This document shows, piece by piece, positions 1 to 6,260 of a stretch of 10,477 bases of DNA; the first letter of the stretch is position 1, and every line of letters begins with the position of its first letter. The notes under the pieces are model-generated. The model was not told the origin of the DNA. It did no database searches and saw nothing but the letters and a program-made list of their open reading frames with translations. The position numbers and the translations under genes were made by a program. The DNA is from Cyanobacteria bacterium UBA4641 (lineage in GTDB: Bacteria; Cyanobacteriota; Vampirovibrionia; Gastranaerophilales; Gastranaerophilaceae), in assembly GCA_002405805.1 (NCBI GenBank), contig DHMN01000001.1:1-10477 (forward strand). The letters are read 5' to 3'.

Positions 1-30
1 TGCTTAACATGTACAGTAATGACATTGAAC

Positions 31-70
31 AACAAAAAACAGGCAGCCTTGGAACAAGACCGCCTGTTTT
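31..70 (-). terminator. Rho-independent terminator of the HU gene
   Basis: Arms AAAACAGGC (36-44) and GCCTGTTTT (62-70) form a 9-bp stem. Inside it, CTTG (48-51) and CAAG (55-58) add a small apical helix around a GAA loop. Read on the minus strand, the stem runs straight into a T-rich tract (34-39, then TGTT), which is the standard intrinsic terminator layout. It lies 20 bases past the HU stop codon. The A-rich arm also gives a few Ts on the plus strand, so some bidirectional activity is possible. Confidence 0.85.
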
Positions 71-90
71 AAACTCTTCGTTAAATAGAA

Positions 91-363
91 TTACTTAACA
101 AGTTCTTTGAATTTTTTACCAGCAGAGAAAGCAGGAACAGTTTTAGCTGCGATTTTCAAAGCTGCGCCAGTTTGAGGGTTTCTACCTGTTCTAGCTGCTC
201 TTTTGCGAGCTTCAAAAGTACCAAAGCCAACTAATGTAACTTTTTTACCTTTAGAAACTGTTTTTTGAATAGTTTCTAATGTAGCTGATAAGATGTCAGC
301 AGTTGCTTTTTGAGAAACTTTTGCTTTTTTAGATACTTCTTTTACTAATTCTTCTTTGTTCAT
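91..363 (-). CDS. hup: HU-family DNA-binding protein
   Basis: Nucleoid-associated HU protein of 90 residues, the usual family length. It acts as a dimer that binds and bends DNA without strong sequence preference. The N-terminal helical dimerisation part (about 1-40) is followed by the GFGTFEARKRAARTGRNPQTG region of the beta-arms, with RNPQTG at residues 61-66; the Pro of this motif is the residue that intercalates into DNA in HU/IHF. The open frame extends upstream to an ATG at 432, but that ATG sits at the predicted transcription start. The ATG at 363 has AAGGAGG at 370-376, so it is the real start. The gene is monocistronic, with its own promoter and terminator. IHF alpha/beta are less likely because a single short lysine-rich copy fits HU better. 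Confidence 0.95.
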   Translation of the reverse strand: MNKEELVKEVSKKAKVSQKATADILSATLETIQKTVSKGKKVTLVGFGTFEARKRAARTGRNPQTGAALKIAAKTVPAFSAGKKFKELVK

Positions 364-369
364 TATGAA

Positions 370-376
370 CCTCCTT
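370..376 (-). promoter_or_regulatory. Shine-Dalgarno site that fixes the HU start
   Basis: Reading the minus strand, AAGGAGG lies 6 bases before the ATG at 363. It is a near-perfect anti-16S match and decides between this start and the in-frame ATG at 432, which would add 23 residues not found in HU proteins. Confidence 0.9.
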
Positions 377-436
377 CTTCCTAGTTCTACGGGGTTTGAA
401 CCATTTTCCGCAGATACGTGTGTTATCGACAAATTT

Positions 437-464
437 ATTATATCATTATTTTAAAGACTGTCAA
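437..464 (-). promoter_or_regulatory. Sigma70-type promoter of the HU gene
   Basis: On the minus strand the -35 box is TTGACA (459-464) and the -10 box is TATAAT (437-442), both perfect consensus, separated by 16 bases. Transcription should begin near 430, giving a leader of about 67 bases. This strength fits an abundant nucleoid protein. Confidence 0.88.
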
Positions 465-495
465 GGGTTTTGGGTAAAATTTCTTGACAAAACCC
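459..495. repeat. Overlapping inverted repeats at the HU -35 box
   Basis: Two inverted repeats are nested here. TGTCAAG (459-465) is mirrored by CTTGACA (483-489), and GGGTTTTG (465-472) is mirrored by CAAAACCC (488-495). The first pair contains the HU -35 hexamer and an identical TTGACA facing the other way. The sequence could be a regulatory site, a pair of back-to-back promoters, or a terminator-like hairpin ending the spoIID transcript, although there is no T-tract. I cannot choose between these from sequence. Confidence 0.55.
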
Positions 496-512
496 AGATA
501 TAGCCATATATA
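484..512 (+). promoter_or_regulatory. Possible plus-strand promoter facing the spoIID 3' end
   Basis: TTGACA (484-489), a 17-base spacer and TATATA (507-512) make a good sigma70-type match on the plus strand, divergent from the HU promoter. No plus-strand gene follows, so a transcript from here would run antisense into the spoIID-like gene. AT-rich DNA yields chance -10 boxes easily; the perfect -35 box is the main support. Confidence 0.35.
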
Positions 513-551
513 CAACTGGATATAAGCGCCAAAAGTCAACATTTACGCGAC

Positions 552-1418
552 TTAGATATCCTTATTCAATTTGGCAAATTTGATATCTTGGTAGAAATAT
601 TCCAAAATTTGGTATGCGTTATAGCCCTGTTTTGCCAAATTATTCGCACCATGCTGTGACATTCCGACACCATGCCCATTCTTTTTCACATTTTCATCAA
701 AAGACGGAACCGAGTGCAAATACGGAGCATATCCGCCCCATACTGATGCGGAGGTCATACCACCGGCAGATGCTGAATAATATGCTGAAATAATTTTCAT
801 ATCATAAGTCAACACAAGACCGTGTGTTTCATCTACAGCCTTATTTGTCTTGTTTGTTTCAGCAGACGCACCGCCATAGGCTTGGTCTTCGGTATTATCT
901 TTTAAGTCATAACCGTTTTTAGCCTGTTTGCCTAAATTTGCAAGAGCAAAACTTCTAGCAGCAATGGCTTGAGCTTTTAATGCCTCATATTCCCAACTTG
1001 CAGGCATTTCAGATGGGACAACACCTTTCAAATAATTCTCCAAATCAACATCATTAATTACGGTAAGTTTGCCATTTACATTTTTTACCATCAATTTTCC
1101 GTGATACCACTTGCCTTTTGTGCTGACGTAGCCGTTTGTATCAGGTCTCAACACGATAGCTGCAGTCCCTAACGAATAGAAATGACCTCCGCTTTTTACG
1201 GCAATTTCATTTTTGTAAGGAACAAGTACGTAGCCTTTCATCGCATCTGAAGTACAAACAGTCTTGTTTGTATTAACATCAATCATACGACCATTAACAT
1301 TTGTACCGACACCTGCCTCATCTACCTGAGTCAACAATCCGATTTTGATAGCATAACTCGGATTTGAGATAATTAAATTACATATTAAAATTGTTAATAT
1401 AACTAAAATCTTTTTCAT
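552..1418 (-). CDS. SpoIID/LytB-domain protein, exported, short form
   Basis: Predicted exported glycan-cleaving protein of 288 residues. SpoIID is a lytic transglycosylase that cuts peptidoglycan strands stripped of stem peptides, and LytB-type relatives modulate amidases. The N-terminus has a Sec signal peptide (Lys-Lys, hydrophobic core 4-18, likely cleavage after SYA at 21-23). The SpoIID core starts near residue 117. It includes NYLKGVVPSEMP, where E137 aligns with the catalytic Glu, then ALKAQAIAARSFA (146-158), YYSASAGG (213-220) and the C-terminal GHGVGMSQHGA (248-258). The stretch that relatives usually carry between the SVPxxD strand and GHGxGMSQ is almost absent: only about ten residues separate them. 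The reading frame is intact, so this is a compact variant rather than a broken gene. It lies 56 bases downstream of the transglycosylase gene and probably shares its transcript. No strong ribosome site precedes the start at 1418. Confidence 0.9.
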   Translation of the reverse strand: MKKILVILTILICNLIISNPSYAIKIGLLTQVDEAGVGTNVNGRMIDVNTNKTVCTSDAMKGYVLVPYKNEIAVKSGGHFYSLGTAAIVLRPDTNGYVSTKGKWYHGKLMVKNVNGKLTVINDVDLENYLKGVVPSEMPASWEYEALKAQAIAARSFALANLGKQAKNGYDLKDNTEDQAYGGASAETNKTNKAVDETHGLVLTYDMKIISAYYSASAGGMTSASVWGGYAPYLHSVPSFDENVKKNGHGVGMSQHGANNLAKQGYNAYQILEYFYQDIKFAKLNKDI

Positions 1419-1474
1419 AGTTTTATTTTACCACTTTACTCAAGATTGTAATAAACCGAATGTATGATTTTTAC

Positions 1475-3496
1475 TTACTTTTGGTAAATTCTTGTGTAAT
1501 TCCAGTAACTTCTGAACACCTTTTCTACATAATTTTTTGTTTCTTCATAAGGAATTTGCTCAACAAATTCATCCGTATCATTGTATAAAAAAGTAGACTT
1601 CCAACGAGTGACAGAACCTATCCCACCGTTATAAGCAGCGATTGCCGATACATCCATATTATTAAGCATACTTTTTATTGTTGAATAATACAAATTACCA
1701 AGTCTGATATTTAATTCAGGGTTAAATAAATAACTTGTATTAAAAGTAATACCGTGTTTTTGACCGATATCATGAGCCGTTGCAGGCATCAATTGCATCA
1801 AACCGATTGCCCCAACTCCACTTTGAGCATCAGAATTAAATGAACTTTCTTCCCTGATTATTGCCATCATTAGCGCATCATTATTGTTGTATTGTGCAGC
1901 ATAATTTTGAACTTGCTTATAATAATTTTGCGGATAAACAAGACGCCATCTCAAATCAGTTTTTGGAGGTTTAACTTTGATTTTATCCATCGCATCACGC
2001 GCAATAATCATAGATGTAGCATAGTTACCTTTTTGAAATTCTACCCAACTTTTTATAAATTCATCATCTGTGTATTTCAAAATCATATCGTAATCTTGAA
2101 CCTCAATTAGATGATACAATACGCTATTTTTCTCAGGATAACGATACGGATATTCTACAGGTTTAAAATCTAAAGTCGCAGAAATAGTTGAACTGTGAAC
2201 ACCCTTCAACATCCAATATGCCCTATACGCATAATAAGAATCAGGATAATTATTAATTATATTTTGGAAATACTCATTATATTTTGGTGAATGATAATAT
2301 GTTTGTTCAATTTTTCCTACCCAAAACAATACTTGCGGAACATATTTAGAATCCGGATATTTTTTCAAAAATTCTTGTGCCAAATCTTTACACTTTGAAT
2401 AATTCTTGTTACGAATCCCTATCATAAATACTTGTAACATTGCATTTTCTGCGAAATCACCATCAGGAAAGTTTTTATATAAATCACGATAGCAAACAAA
2501 TTTGTCTTTCGGCTGAACAAGAGAGCATTTTTTATTCCAAATATAATCTTTTTTCTTACCTTTTGATAAAGATAGTAACTTTGTCGTGTATTTTAATTTA
2601 TCTCCTTGAGAATCATACAAATTCACATAATCATCAACGGCACGCCTATAATCTGGCACGTCCACTTTATCAGGATATTTGGCAACCCCTTCTTCCACAA
2701 TATTTTTTACATTTTGATAATCATGCAATGGATATAAAGAAGACGCTTTCAACGCCCAAACTTCATCCGCCTTAGCCTTTGGAACTAATGCCATAGCATC
2801 TTTATATAAACCTGCAAAATAATAAGCCCTAACAAGATAAACCATATCTTCCGCTTTGATATTTGGATTAAACTTTTTCCAATTTGATGCAACACCAACG
2901 GCTAACCTGCCATCAGGAACTGTTTGTAAATAATGCCTAAACGATTTTTCGACACCTGCAACCTTTGCGCGCGAAAGTATTTTATTTGAATATCTTATTC
3001 TTGATGCAGCAATTCTTGCTTTGTAATAATCTGCCGCTATTTTGTAATCATCATCTATATTCGATTTTGAAACTGATTGAAAATATTTTAGTGCCAATTT
3101 CGGATTGTCATCAACAATAATCTGACCTGCCTGATATTTAGCCTCCGGCGCCAATTTATTTGTCGGATAATGTTTAAATAGTTGTTGGTAGCGTTTTAAT
3201 TCGGATTTTCTATCCCCTAAAGCCTTGGCACACATTGCCTGACGATAAATAGCCAACGGTTTTAGAGAAGACATATAACTAATTTTTGAAAACAGATAAT
3301 AAGAATTTTGATAATTTTCGTTTTGATAATCTTTTAAAGCTTGTTTATACAACCTCACAGTCTTACCTTGCGGTTGATAAATTTTTGCAAATCCAAACCC
3401 TAAAATCAAACATATTACAAAAATTATAACTTTATTTATCTGATTTTTATTCATTTTATTGAACACTAACATAACACTTTTAAGTTTAGCAGGCAT
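1475..3496 (-). CDS. Membrane-anchored Slt70-like lytic transglycosylase
   Basis: Peptidoglycan lytic transglycosylase of up to 673 residues, cleaving MurNAc-GlcNAc bonds to give 1,6-anhydro ends. A single N-terminal hydrophobic segment (about 23-38) should anchor it facing the periplasm. Residues 45-510 are an alpha-helical TPR/Slt70 'U'-type superhelix with repeated Tyr-rich, tetratricopeptide-like units (for example DYQNENYQNSYYLFSKI). The C-terminal SLT domain (about 525-665) has REESSFN with the catalytic Glu at 550, GAIGLMQLMP (562-571) and AYNGG (621-625), which are the standard family motifs. The start is uncertain: ATGs at 3496, 3472 and 3454 are in frame and none has a clear Shine-Dalgarno site. 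The one at 3454 would begin MNKNQINK directly before the anchor and is the most natural N-terminus. The downstream SpoIID-like gene suggests joint action on glycan strands during growth or division. Confidence 0.92.
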   Translation of the reverse strand: MPAKLKSVMLVFNKMNKNQINKVIIFVICLILGFGFAKIYQPQGKTVRLYKQALKDYQNENYQNSYYLFSKISYMSSLKPLAIYRQAMCAKALGDRKSELKRYQQLFKHYPTNKLAPEAKYQAGQIIVDDNPKLALKYFQSVSKSNIDDDYKIAADYYKARIAASRIRYSNKILSRAKVAGVEKSFRHYLQTVPDGRLAVGVASNWKKFNPNIKAEDMVYLVRAYYFAGLYKDAMALVPKAKADEVWALKASSLYPLHDYQNVKNIVEEGVAKYPDKVDVPDYRRAVDDYVNLYDSQGDKLKYTTKLLSLSKGKKKDYIWNKKCSLVQPKDKFVCYRDLYKNFPDGDFAENAMLQVFMIGIRNKNYSKCKDLAQEFLKKYPDSKYVPQVLFWVGKIEQTYYHSPKYNEYFQNIINNYPDSYYAYRAYWMLKGVHSSTISATLDFKPVEYPYRYPEKNSVLYHLIEVQDYDMILKYTDDEFIKSWVEFQKGNYATSMIIARDAMDKIKVKPPKTDLRWRLVYPQNYYKQVQNYAAQYNNNDALMMAIIREESSFNSDAQSGVGAIGLMQLMPATAHDIGQKHGITFNTSYLFNPELNIRLGNLYYSTIKSMLNNMDVSAIAAYNGGIGSVTRWKSTFLYNDTDEFVEQIPYEETKNYVEKVFRSYWNYTRIYQK

Positions 3497-3551
3497 GAAT
3501 GAAAAGTAAAAAATTTTACCAAATATTTACATAATCTTTCATTAAAAAGTT

Positions 3552-3564
3552 TATAAATTATAAT
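3552..3564. promoter_or_regulatory. AT-rich divergent promoter region, mscS and transglycosylase
   Basis: The 91-base gap between the two divergent genes contains the palindrome ATTATAAT (3557-3564). It reads TATAAT on the plus strand (3559-3564) and TATAAT on the minus strand (3557-3562), so it could supply the -10 box in both directions. A TATAAA also lies at 3552-3557. The -35 matches are poor in both directions (CTTTCA at 3536-3541 for plus; TTGTTT, revcomp of 3581-3586, for minus), so this is only a candidate. Confidence 0.4.
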
Positions 3565-3587
3565 AAAAGAAAACAGGAGGAAACAAT

Positions 3588-4409
3588 ATGCCCAACTGGG
3601 AAAAAGGATTAATAGCTATTGGCATAAATGCCATTTTAATCATAATTTTATTTAGAGTAATAGATATAATTGATAAAAAAGTAAGAGACAAAATAAAAAA
3701 CACCGAATCTAATTCTCCATTATTAAGATTTATGCCAATCTTGATGAAATTATTAAAAGCGGTGTTATTATTCATTGCAATTACTGGATTTTTACAAAGC
3801 CAAGGATATTCGGTATCATCAATACTAGCAGGTTTCGGAATCGGTGGTATCGCAGTAGGTATGGCAGCAAAAGATGCTTTAGCTAACATTTTCGGCAGTT
3901 TTGAAATACTATCTGACCATGTGTATAAAGTCGGAGATTATGTAAAAGTAAACGGCATTGAAGGTTATGTTGAAGATATCAATATTCGTTCCACAAAAAT
4001 CAGAGACTTAGACAACTTTTTGATAAGTGTTCCAAATAACTTGGCTGCAAACGCTGTAATTACAAATGTTTCAAGAGCAAAGAAAAGATTTATCAATCTG
4101 ATTTTTGGAGTAACTTATTCTACAGATAATGACAACATTGAAAAAGCTCAAAAAATTCTAAAAGAAGTTGCCATTGCGCACAAAGAAATCCATAACGAAT
4201 TTAATGTTGCAATTCACGACCTTGGCGAAAGTTCAATCAACATCAGGTTCAGAGGATATGTAAAATCAGGTTCTTATGAAAAATTCTTAAAAGTTCGTGG
4301 CGAATTTTTAAACGAAGTAATCAAAGCATACAGAGCTGCAAACATTGATTTTGCATTCCCAACACAATCAATTTATATAGAAGGCGACAATTCAAGAAGT
4401 GAAAATTAA
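3588..4409 (+). CDS. MscS-family small-conductance mechanosensitive channel
   Basis: Inner-membrane channel of 273 residues that opens under membrane tension and releases solutes during hypo-osmotic shock; the family assembles as heptamers. Hydrophobic helices lie at about 7-27 and 50-69. The pore-lining TM3 follows at about 77-108, rich in Gly and Ala (SILAGFGIGGIAVGMAAKD) as in MscS, and leads into the beta-domain signature KVGDYVKVNGIEGYVEDI (114-131) and SVPNN (147-151). The C-terminal mixed alpha/beta cytoplasmic domain continues to FPTQSIYI (257-264). Length is close to E. coli MscS (286), making this the minimal three-helix form without extra N-terminal domains. The start is supported by AGGAGG at 3575-3580, seven bases before the ATG. 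The last 11 bases overlap rlmH in another frame. Ion selectivity cannot be read from sequence. Confidence 0.95.
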   Translation: MPNWEKGLIAIGINAILIIILFRVIDIIDKKVRDKIKNTESNSPLLRFMPILMKLLKAVLLFIAITGFLQSQGYSVSSILAGFGIGGIAVGMAAKDALANIFGSFEILSDHVYKVGDYVKVNGIEGYVEDINIRSTKIRDLDNFLISVPNNLAANAVITNVSRAKKRFINLIFGVTYSTDNDNIEKAQKILKEVAIAHKEIHNEFNVAIHDLGESSINIRFRGYVKSGSYEKFLKVRGEFLNEVIKAYRAANIDFAFPTQSIYIEGDNSRSEN

Positions 4410-4869
4410 AATAATCGCACTGGGCAAAATTAAAGAAAAATATCTAAAAAGCGGAATTGATGAATTTCTAAAACGCTTAACGCCTTATGCGTCAGTTTCT
4501 GTTGTCGAACTTAATCCGATAGAAATTAAAGATGAGAATTTGAAAGATAAAATCTTAATTGAAGAAGGTGAAAAAATCTTATCAAATATCAAGCCGCTTG
4601 ACTTTGTAATCACAATGGAAATTGAAGGGAAACAATTTTCCAGCGAAGATTTCGCTCAAAAAATAAAAGATTTGACAAACAGCGGAACGCAAGAAATCGT
4701 TTTTGTTATAGGTTCATCTTGCGGAATTGGTAAAAATGTTTCAGCAAGGGCGAACCTGAAAATGAGTATGTCAAAAATGACATTTTTGCATGAATTTGCA
4801 AGACTGATTTTGATTGAACAAATTTACCGTGCATTCAAAATCATCAAAGGCGAAAAGTATCATAAGTAA
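4399..4869 (+). CDS. rlmH: 23S rRNA (pseudouridine1915-N3)-methyltransferase RlmH
   Basis: SPOUT-family methyltransferase of 156 residues, the typical RlmH length. It uses SAM to methylate N3 of pseudouridine 1915 in helix 69 of 23S rRNA, on assembled 70S ribosomes, as a dimer. Recognisable parts are the N-terminal strand MKIKIIALGKIKEKYLKSGI, the SAM-binding knot region VFVIGSSCGIG (101-111), SKMTF (125-129), and the C-terminal LIEQIYRAFKIIKGEKYHK ending in the conserved YHK. Two positions depart from the usual pattern: IGGSxG is IGSSCG here (S106), and TFPHQ is TFLHE (130-132). The start is a GTG at 4399, inside the mscS end, with only a weak AAGG at 4381-4384, so translational coupling to mscS is likely. 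An in-frame ATG further in would lose the first strand. Confidence 0.95.
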   Translation: MKIKIIALGKIKEKYLKSGIDEFLKRLTPYASVSVVELNPIEIKDENLKDKILIEEGEKILSNIKPLDFVITMEIEGKQFSSEDFAQKIKDLTNSGTQEIVFVIGSSCGIGKNVSARANLKMSMSKMTFLHEFARLILIEQIYRAFKIIKGEKYHK

Positions 4870-4891
4870 GAAAAACGTCAACATTTTTAGT

Positions 4892-4915
4892 GTCGGCATA
4901 GCAATGCCGACCTAC
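4892..4915 (-). repeat. REP-like GTAG hairpin, copy 1
   Basis: On the minus strand this reads GTAG followed by an 8-bp hairpin. On the plus strand the arms are GTCGGCAT (4892-4899) and ATGCCGAC (4904-4911) around a four-base loop, then CTAC (4912-4915). A GTAG head at the foot of a hairpin is the layout of REP sequences moved by RAYT (TnpA-REP) transposases. Two relatives with the same dimensions lie at 10290-10313 and 10325-10348. It sits between convergent genes and could also slow transcription from rlmH, but it has no T-tract. Confidence 0.75.
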
Positions 4916-4921
4916 AAAATC

Positions 4922-4954
4922 TATGTCACCCTGAAATAAATTCAGGGCGACATA
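4922..4954. repeat. TGTCACCCTGAA palindrome, possible bidirectional terminator
   Basis: A near-perfect hairpin: TATGTC (4922-4927) pairs with GACATA (4949-4954), one mismatch follows, then CCCTGAA (4929-4935) pairs with TTCAGGG (4941-4947) around a five-base loop. It starts 7 bases after the GTAG hairpin. Its opening TGTCACCCTGAA resembles TGTCATTCTGAA at 10367 and TGTCATTCCGAA at 10456, so I treat it as a dispersed repeat. It separates rlmH from the convergent SIMPL gene and may act as a terminator for either, although T-runs are short (GATTTTG on the minus strand). Confidence 0.65.
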
Positions 4955-4968
4955 ACTATATTAAAACC

Positions 4969-5727
4969 TTATTTCAAATAAAAACTTGCGTTTACATTTG
5001 AATAAACTTTAATTGTTCCGGCTTCAATATTTGCAGCTGAACCTGCATCTGCGGCTTCAGCACCCAGTGGTGCAGCTTTCATCATCAAAGAATTTGCGTA
5101 ATATCTTGGTCTTGATGAATTGAATGAACAAGATGTATCAATATTTCTGATACCTGATACAGTTGAACCTGCTGCAGCTGCAACAATATCAGCTCTTTTT
5201 CTTGCTTGTTTTGTCGCTGTTGATAACAAATCTGCACATTGTGCATCTTTTTCTGACAAGCTGAAATTCAAACTGTCAACAGTTGTTGCACCAAGTTCAA
5301 GCGATTTATCAATAATTGTCGCAATTTTATCCAAAGATTTTGTATGAACAATTATATTATTAGAAACTTCATATTTATCCAAAATTCTTTTGTTGTTGTT
5401 ATAAATATAATTTGGTGATGCAGAATAATTTGCAGTCTTCAAATAATCACCGTTTGCAGGAGTGATTTGACCTTTCAAATACGCATAAACTTTATCTGAA
5501 AGTTCTTTATTTTTTCTAACAGCCTCTTGCATAGTCTTTTTGTCATCAGTTCTGATAGCAATTGAAACTTCTACAGTATCAGGTGCCACTTCTTTTTCAG
5601 CTGTATAAGAAACAGAAACGTATCCGCGCTCAGCCTCAGCACCATTGATTGCGCCTGCAGGCAAAACAAATGATGGAGCAGTAACAACCATAGCAGCAAG
5701 TAATGTAGACATAATGATTTTTTTCAT
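4969..5727 (-). CDS. Periplasmic SIMPL-domain (DUF541, YggE-like) protein
   Basis: Exported protein of 252 residues with a Sec signal peptide (MKKIIMSTLLAAMVV core, cleavage probably after PAGA at 23-26). The mature part matches the SIMPL/DUF541 pattern: YVSVSYTAEKEVAPDTVEVSIAI near the start, a central YEVSNNIIVHTKSLDKIATIIDKSLELGA (119-147), and TKQARKRADIVAAAAG (172-187). It ends with a beta-strand VYSNVNASFYL. Relatives such as E. coli YggE lower oxidative stress by an unknown mechanism, and others form oligomeric rings. No enzymatic residue can be assigned. GGAGGT at 5731-5736 lies just before the ATG. It is the last gene of the speB-ligA run, 26 bases after the preceding small membrane-protein gene. 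Confidence 0.88.
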   Translation of the reverse strand: MKKIIMSTLLAAMVVTAPSFVLPAGAINGAEAERGYVSVSYTAEKEVAPDTVEVSIAIRTDDKKTMQEAVRKNKELSDKVYAYLKGQITPANGDYLKTANYSASPNYIYNNNKRILDKYEVSNNIIVHTKSLDKIATIIDKSLELGATTVDSLNFSLSEKDAQCADLLSTATKQARKRADIVAAAAGSTVSGIRNIDTSCSFNSSRPRYYANSLMMKAAPLGAEAADAGSAANIEAGTIKVYSNVNASFYLK

Positions 5728-5753
5728 AATACCTCCAAAATATTAACCATCTA

Positions 5754-6242
5754 CTATTTTATTTTTGAAATATTTTCTTCTTCTGAATTTTCGACAGAAT
5801 CTTTTTTTGAAGAAATTGAAATCGGAGAAGAAATCAATGAAGAGTCTTTATTATCAGATGTTTGAGTTTTTAAAACGTCATTTTTATGAACTTCAAATTT
5901 ATCAGCTTTTGAAATCATTGTATTCATCATTCTCATTCTTGAATCAATTTTTGCGTGTTGGATAATTGAATTCAATTCAGAGTCACTGAGCTCAGGAGTA
6001 TTTTTAAAAGAAATTGCAAAACCTTTTTTGGACAATATGCAATAAGTTATAACTGCAATTCCCCACAACAAGACACCTTGAAACAAATTAAGCGTTGGAA
6101 ACATATAAAGATTTACCAAATATTTGTTCCACAATGACATTGCGACATACCCCGGGCATAATACAAACCCTGAAAAAAGACATGCACCCATAAATACAGC
6201 TGTTATCACACCTTTTACACCATCAATTTGAACAATCTTCAT
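5754..6242 (-). CDS. Unrecognised two-helix membrane protein with Ser-rich tail
   Basis: I do not recognise a family. The 162-residue product has two hydrophobic segments (about 11-35 and 52-71) joined by a loop with several aromatics (SLWNKYLVNLYMFPT). A hydrophilic C-terminal tail from about residue 72 follows: a Glu/Asp/Met-rich helix (ELSDSELNSIIQHAKIDSR), then a low-complexity Ser/Lys/Glu region (130-162) that is probably disordered. There is no signal-peptidase site, so both helices likely stay in the inner membrane. The frame opens with a TTG at 6251, but AAAAAGGA at 6252-6259 sits 9 bases before the ATG at 6242, so that ATG is chosen. It follows ligA by 18 bases and precedes the SIMPL gene by 26, so it should be co-transcribed. 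Nothing in the sequence gives a function. Confidence 0.75.
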   Translation of the reverse strand: MKIVQIDGVKGVITAVFMGACLFSGFVLCPGYVAMSLWNKYLVNLYMFPTLNLFQGVLLWGIAVITYCILSKKGFAISFKNTPELSDSELNSIIQHAKIDSRMRMMNTMISKADKFEVHKNDVLKTQTSDNKDSSLISSPISISSKKDSVENSEEENISKIK

Positions 6243-6251
6243 ATTATACAA

Positions 6252-6259
6252 TCCTTTTT
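6252..6259 (-). promoter_or_regulatory. Shine-Dalgarno site in the ligA-membrane protein gap
   Basis: AAAAAGGA on the minus strand is 9 bases from the ATG at 6242 but directly abuts the alternative TTG at 6251. Spacing therefore excludes the TTG and sets the shorter start. Confidence 0.7.
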
Positions 6260-6260
6260 A

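Noticed and set aside
1..30. Partial gene at the left window edge
   Set aside because: Thirty bases beyond the HU terminator show no start, ribosome site or recognisable sequence.
364..432. N-terminal extension of HU starting at the ATG at 432
   Set aside because: It begins at the predicted transcription start, has no ribosome site, and adds 23 residues foreign to HU; the ATG at 363 has a near-perfect Shine-Dalgarno.
1419..1474. Separate promoter for the spoIID-like gene
   Set aside because: TACAAT on the minus strand (1445-1450) has no acceptable -35 partner; read-through from the transglycosylase is simpler.
2440..2775. Plus-strand open frame of about 111 codons inside the transglycosylase
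   Set aside because: Antisense shadow of a solid coding frame; no recognisable protein features.
3551..3889. Minus-strand open frame of about 112 codons over the mscS start
   Set aside because: It overlaps the clear MscS reading frame and promoter region; hydrophobicity is a reflection of the TM helices on the other strand.
4870..4968. CRISPR-like or small RNA interpretation of the hairpins after rlmH
   Set aside because: The two hairpins differ from each other, there are no repeated units with regular spacers, and the GTAG-head layout fits REP-type repeats better.
6243..6251. TTG start for the small membrane protein
   Set aside because: The Shine-Dalgarno directly abuts the TTG but is 9 bases from the ATG at 6242.
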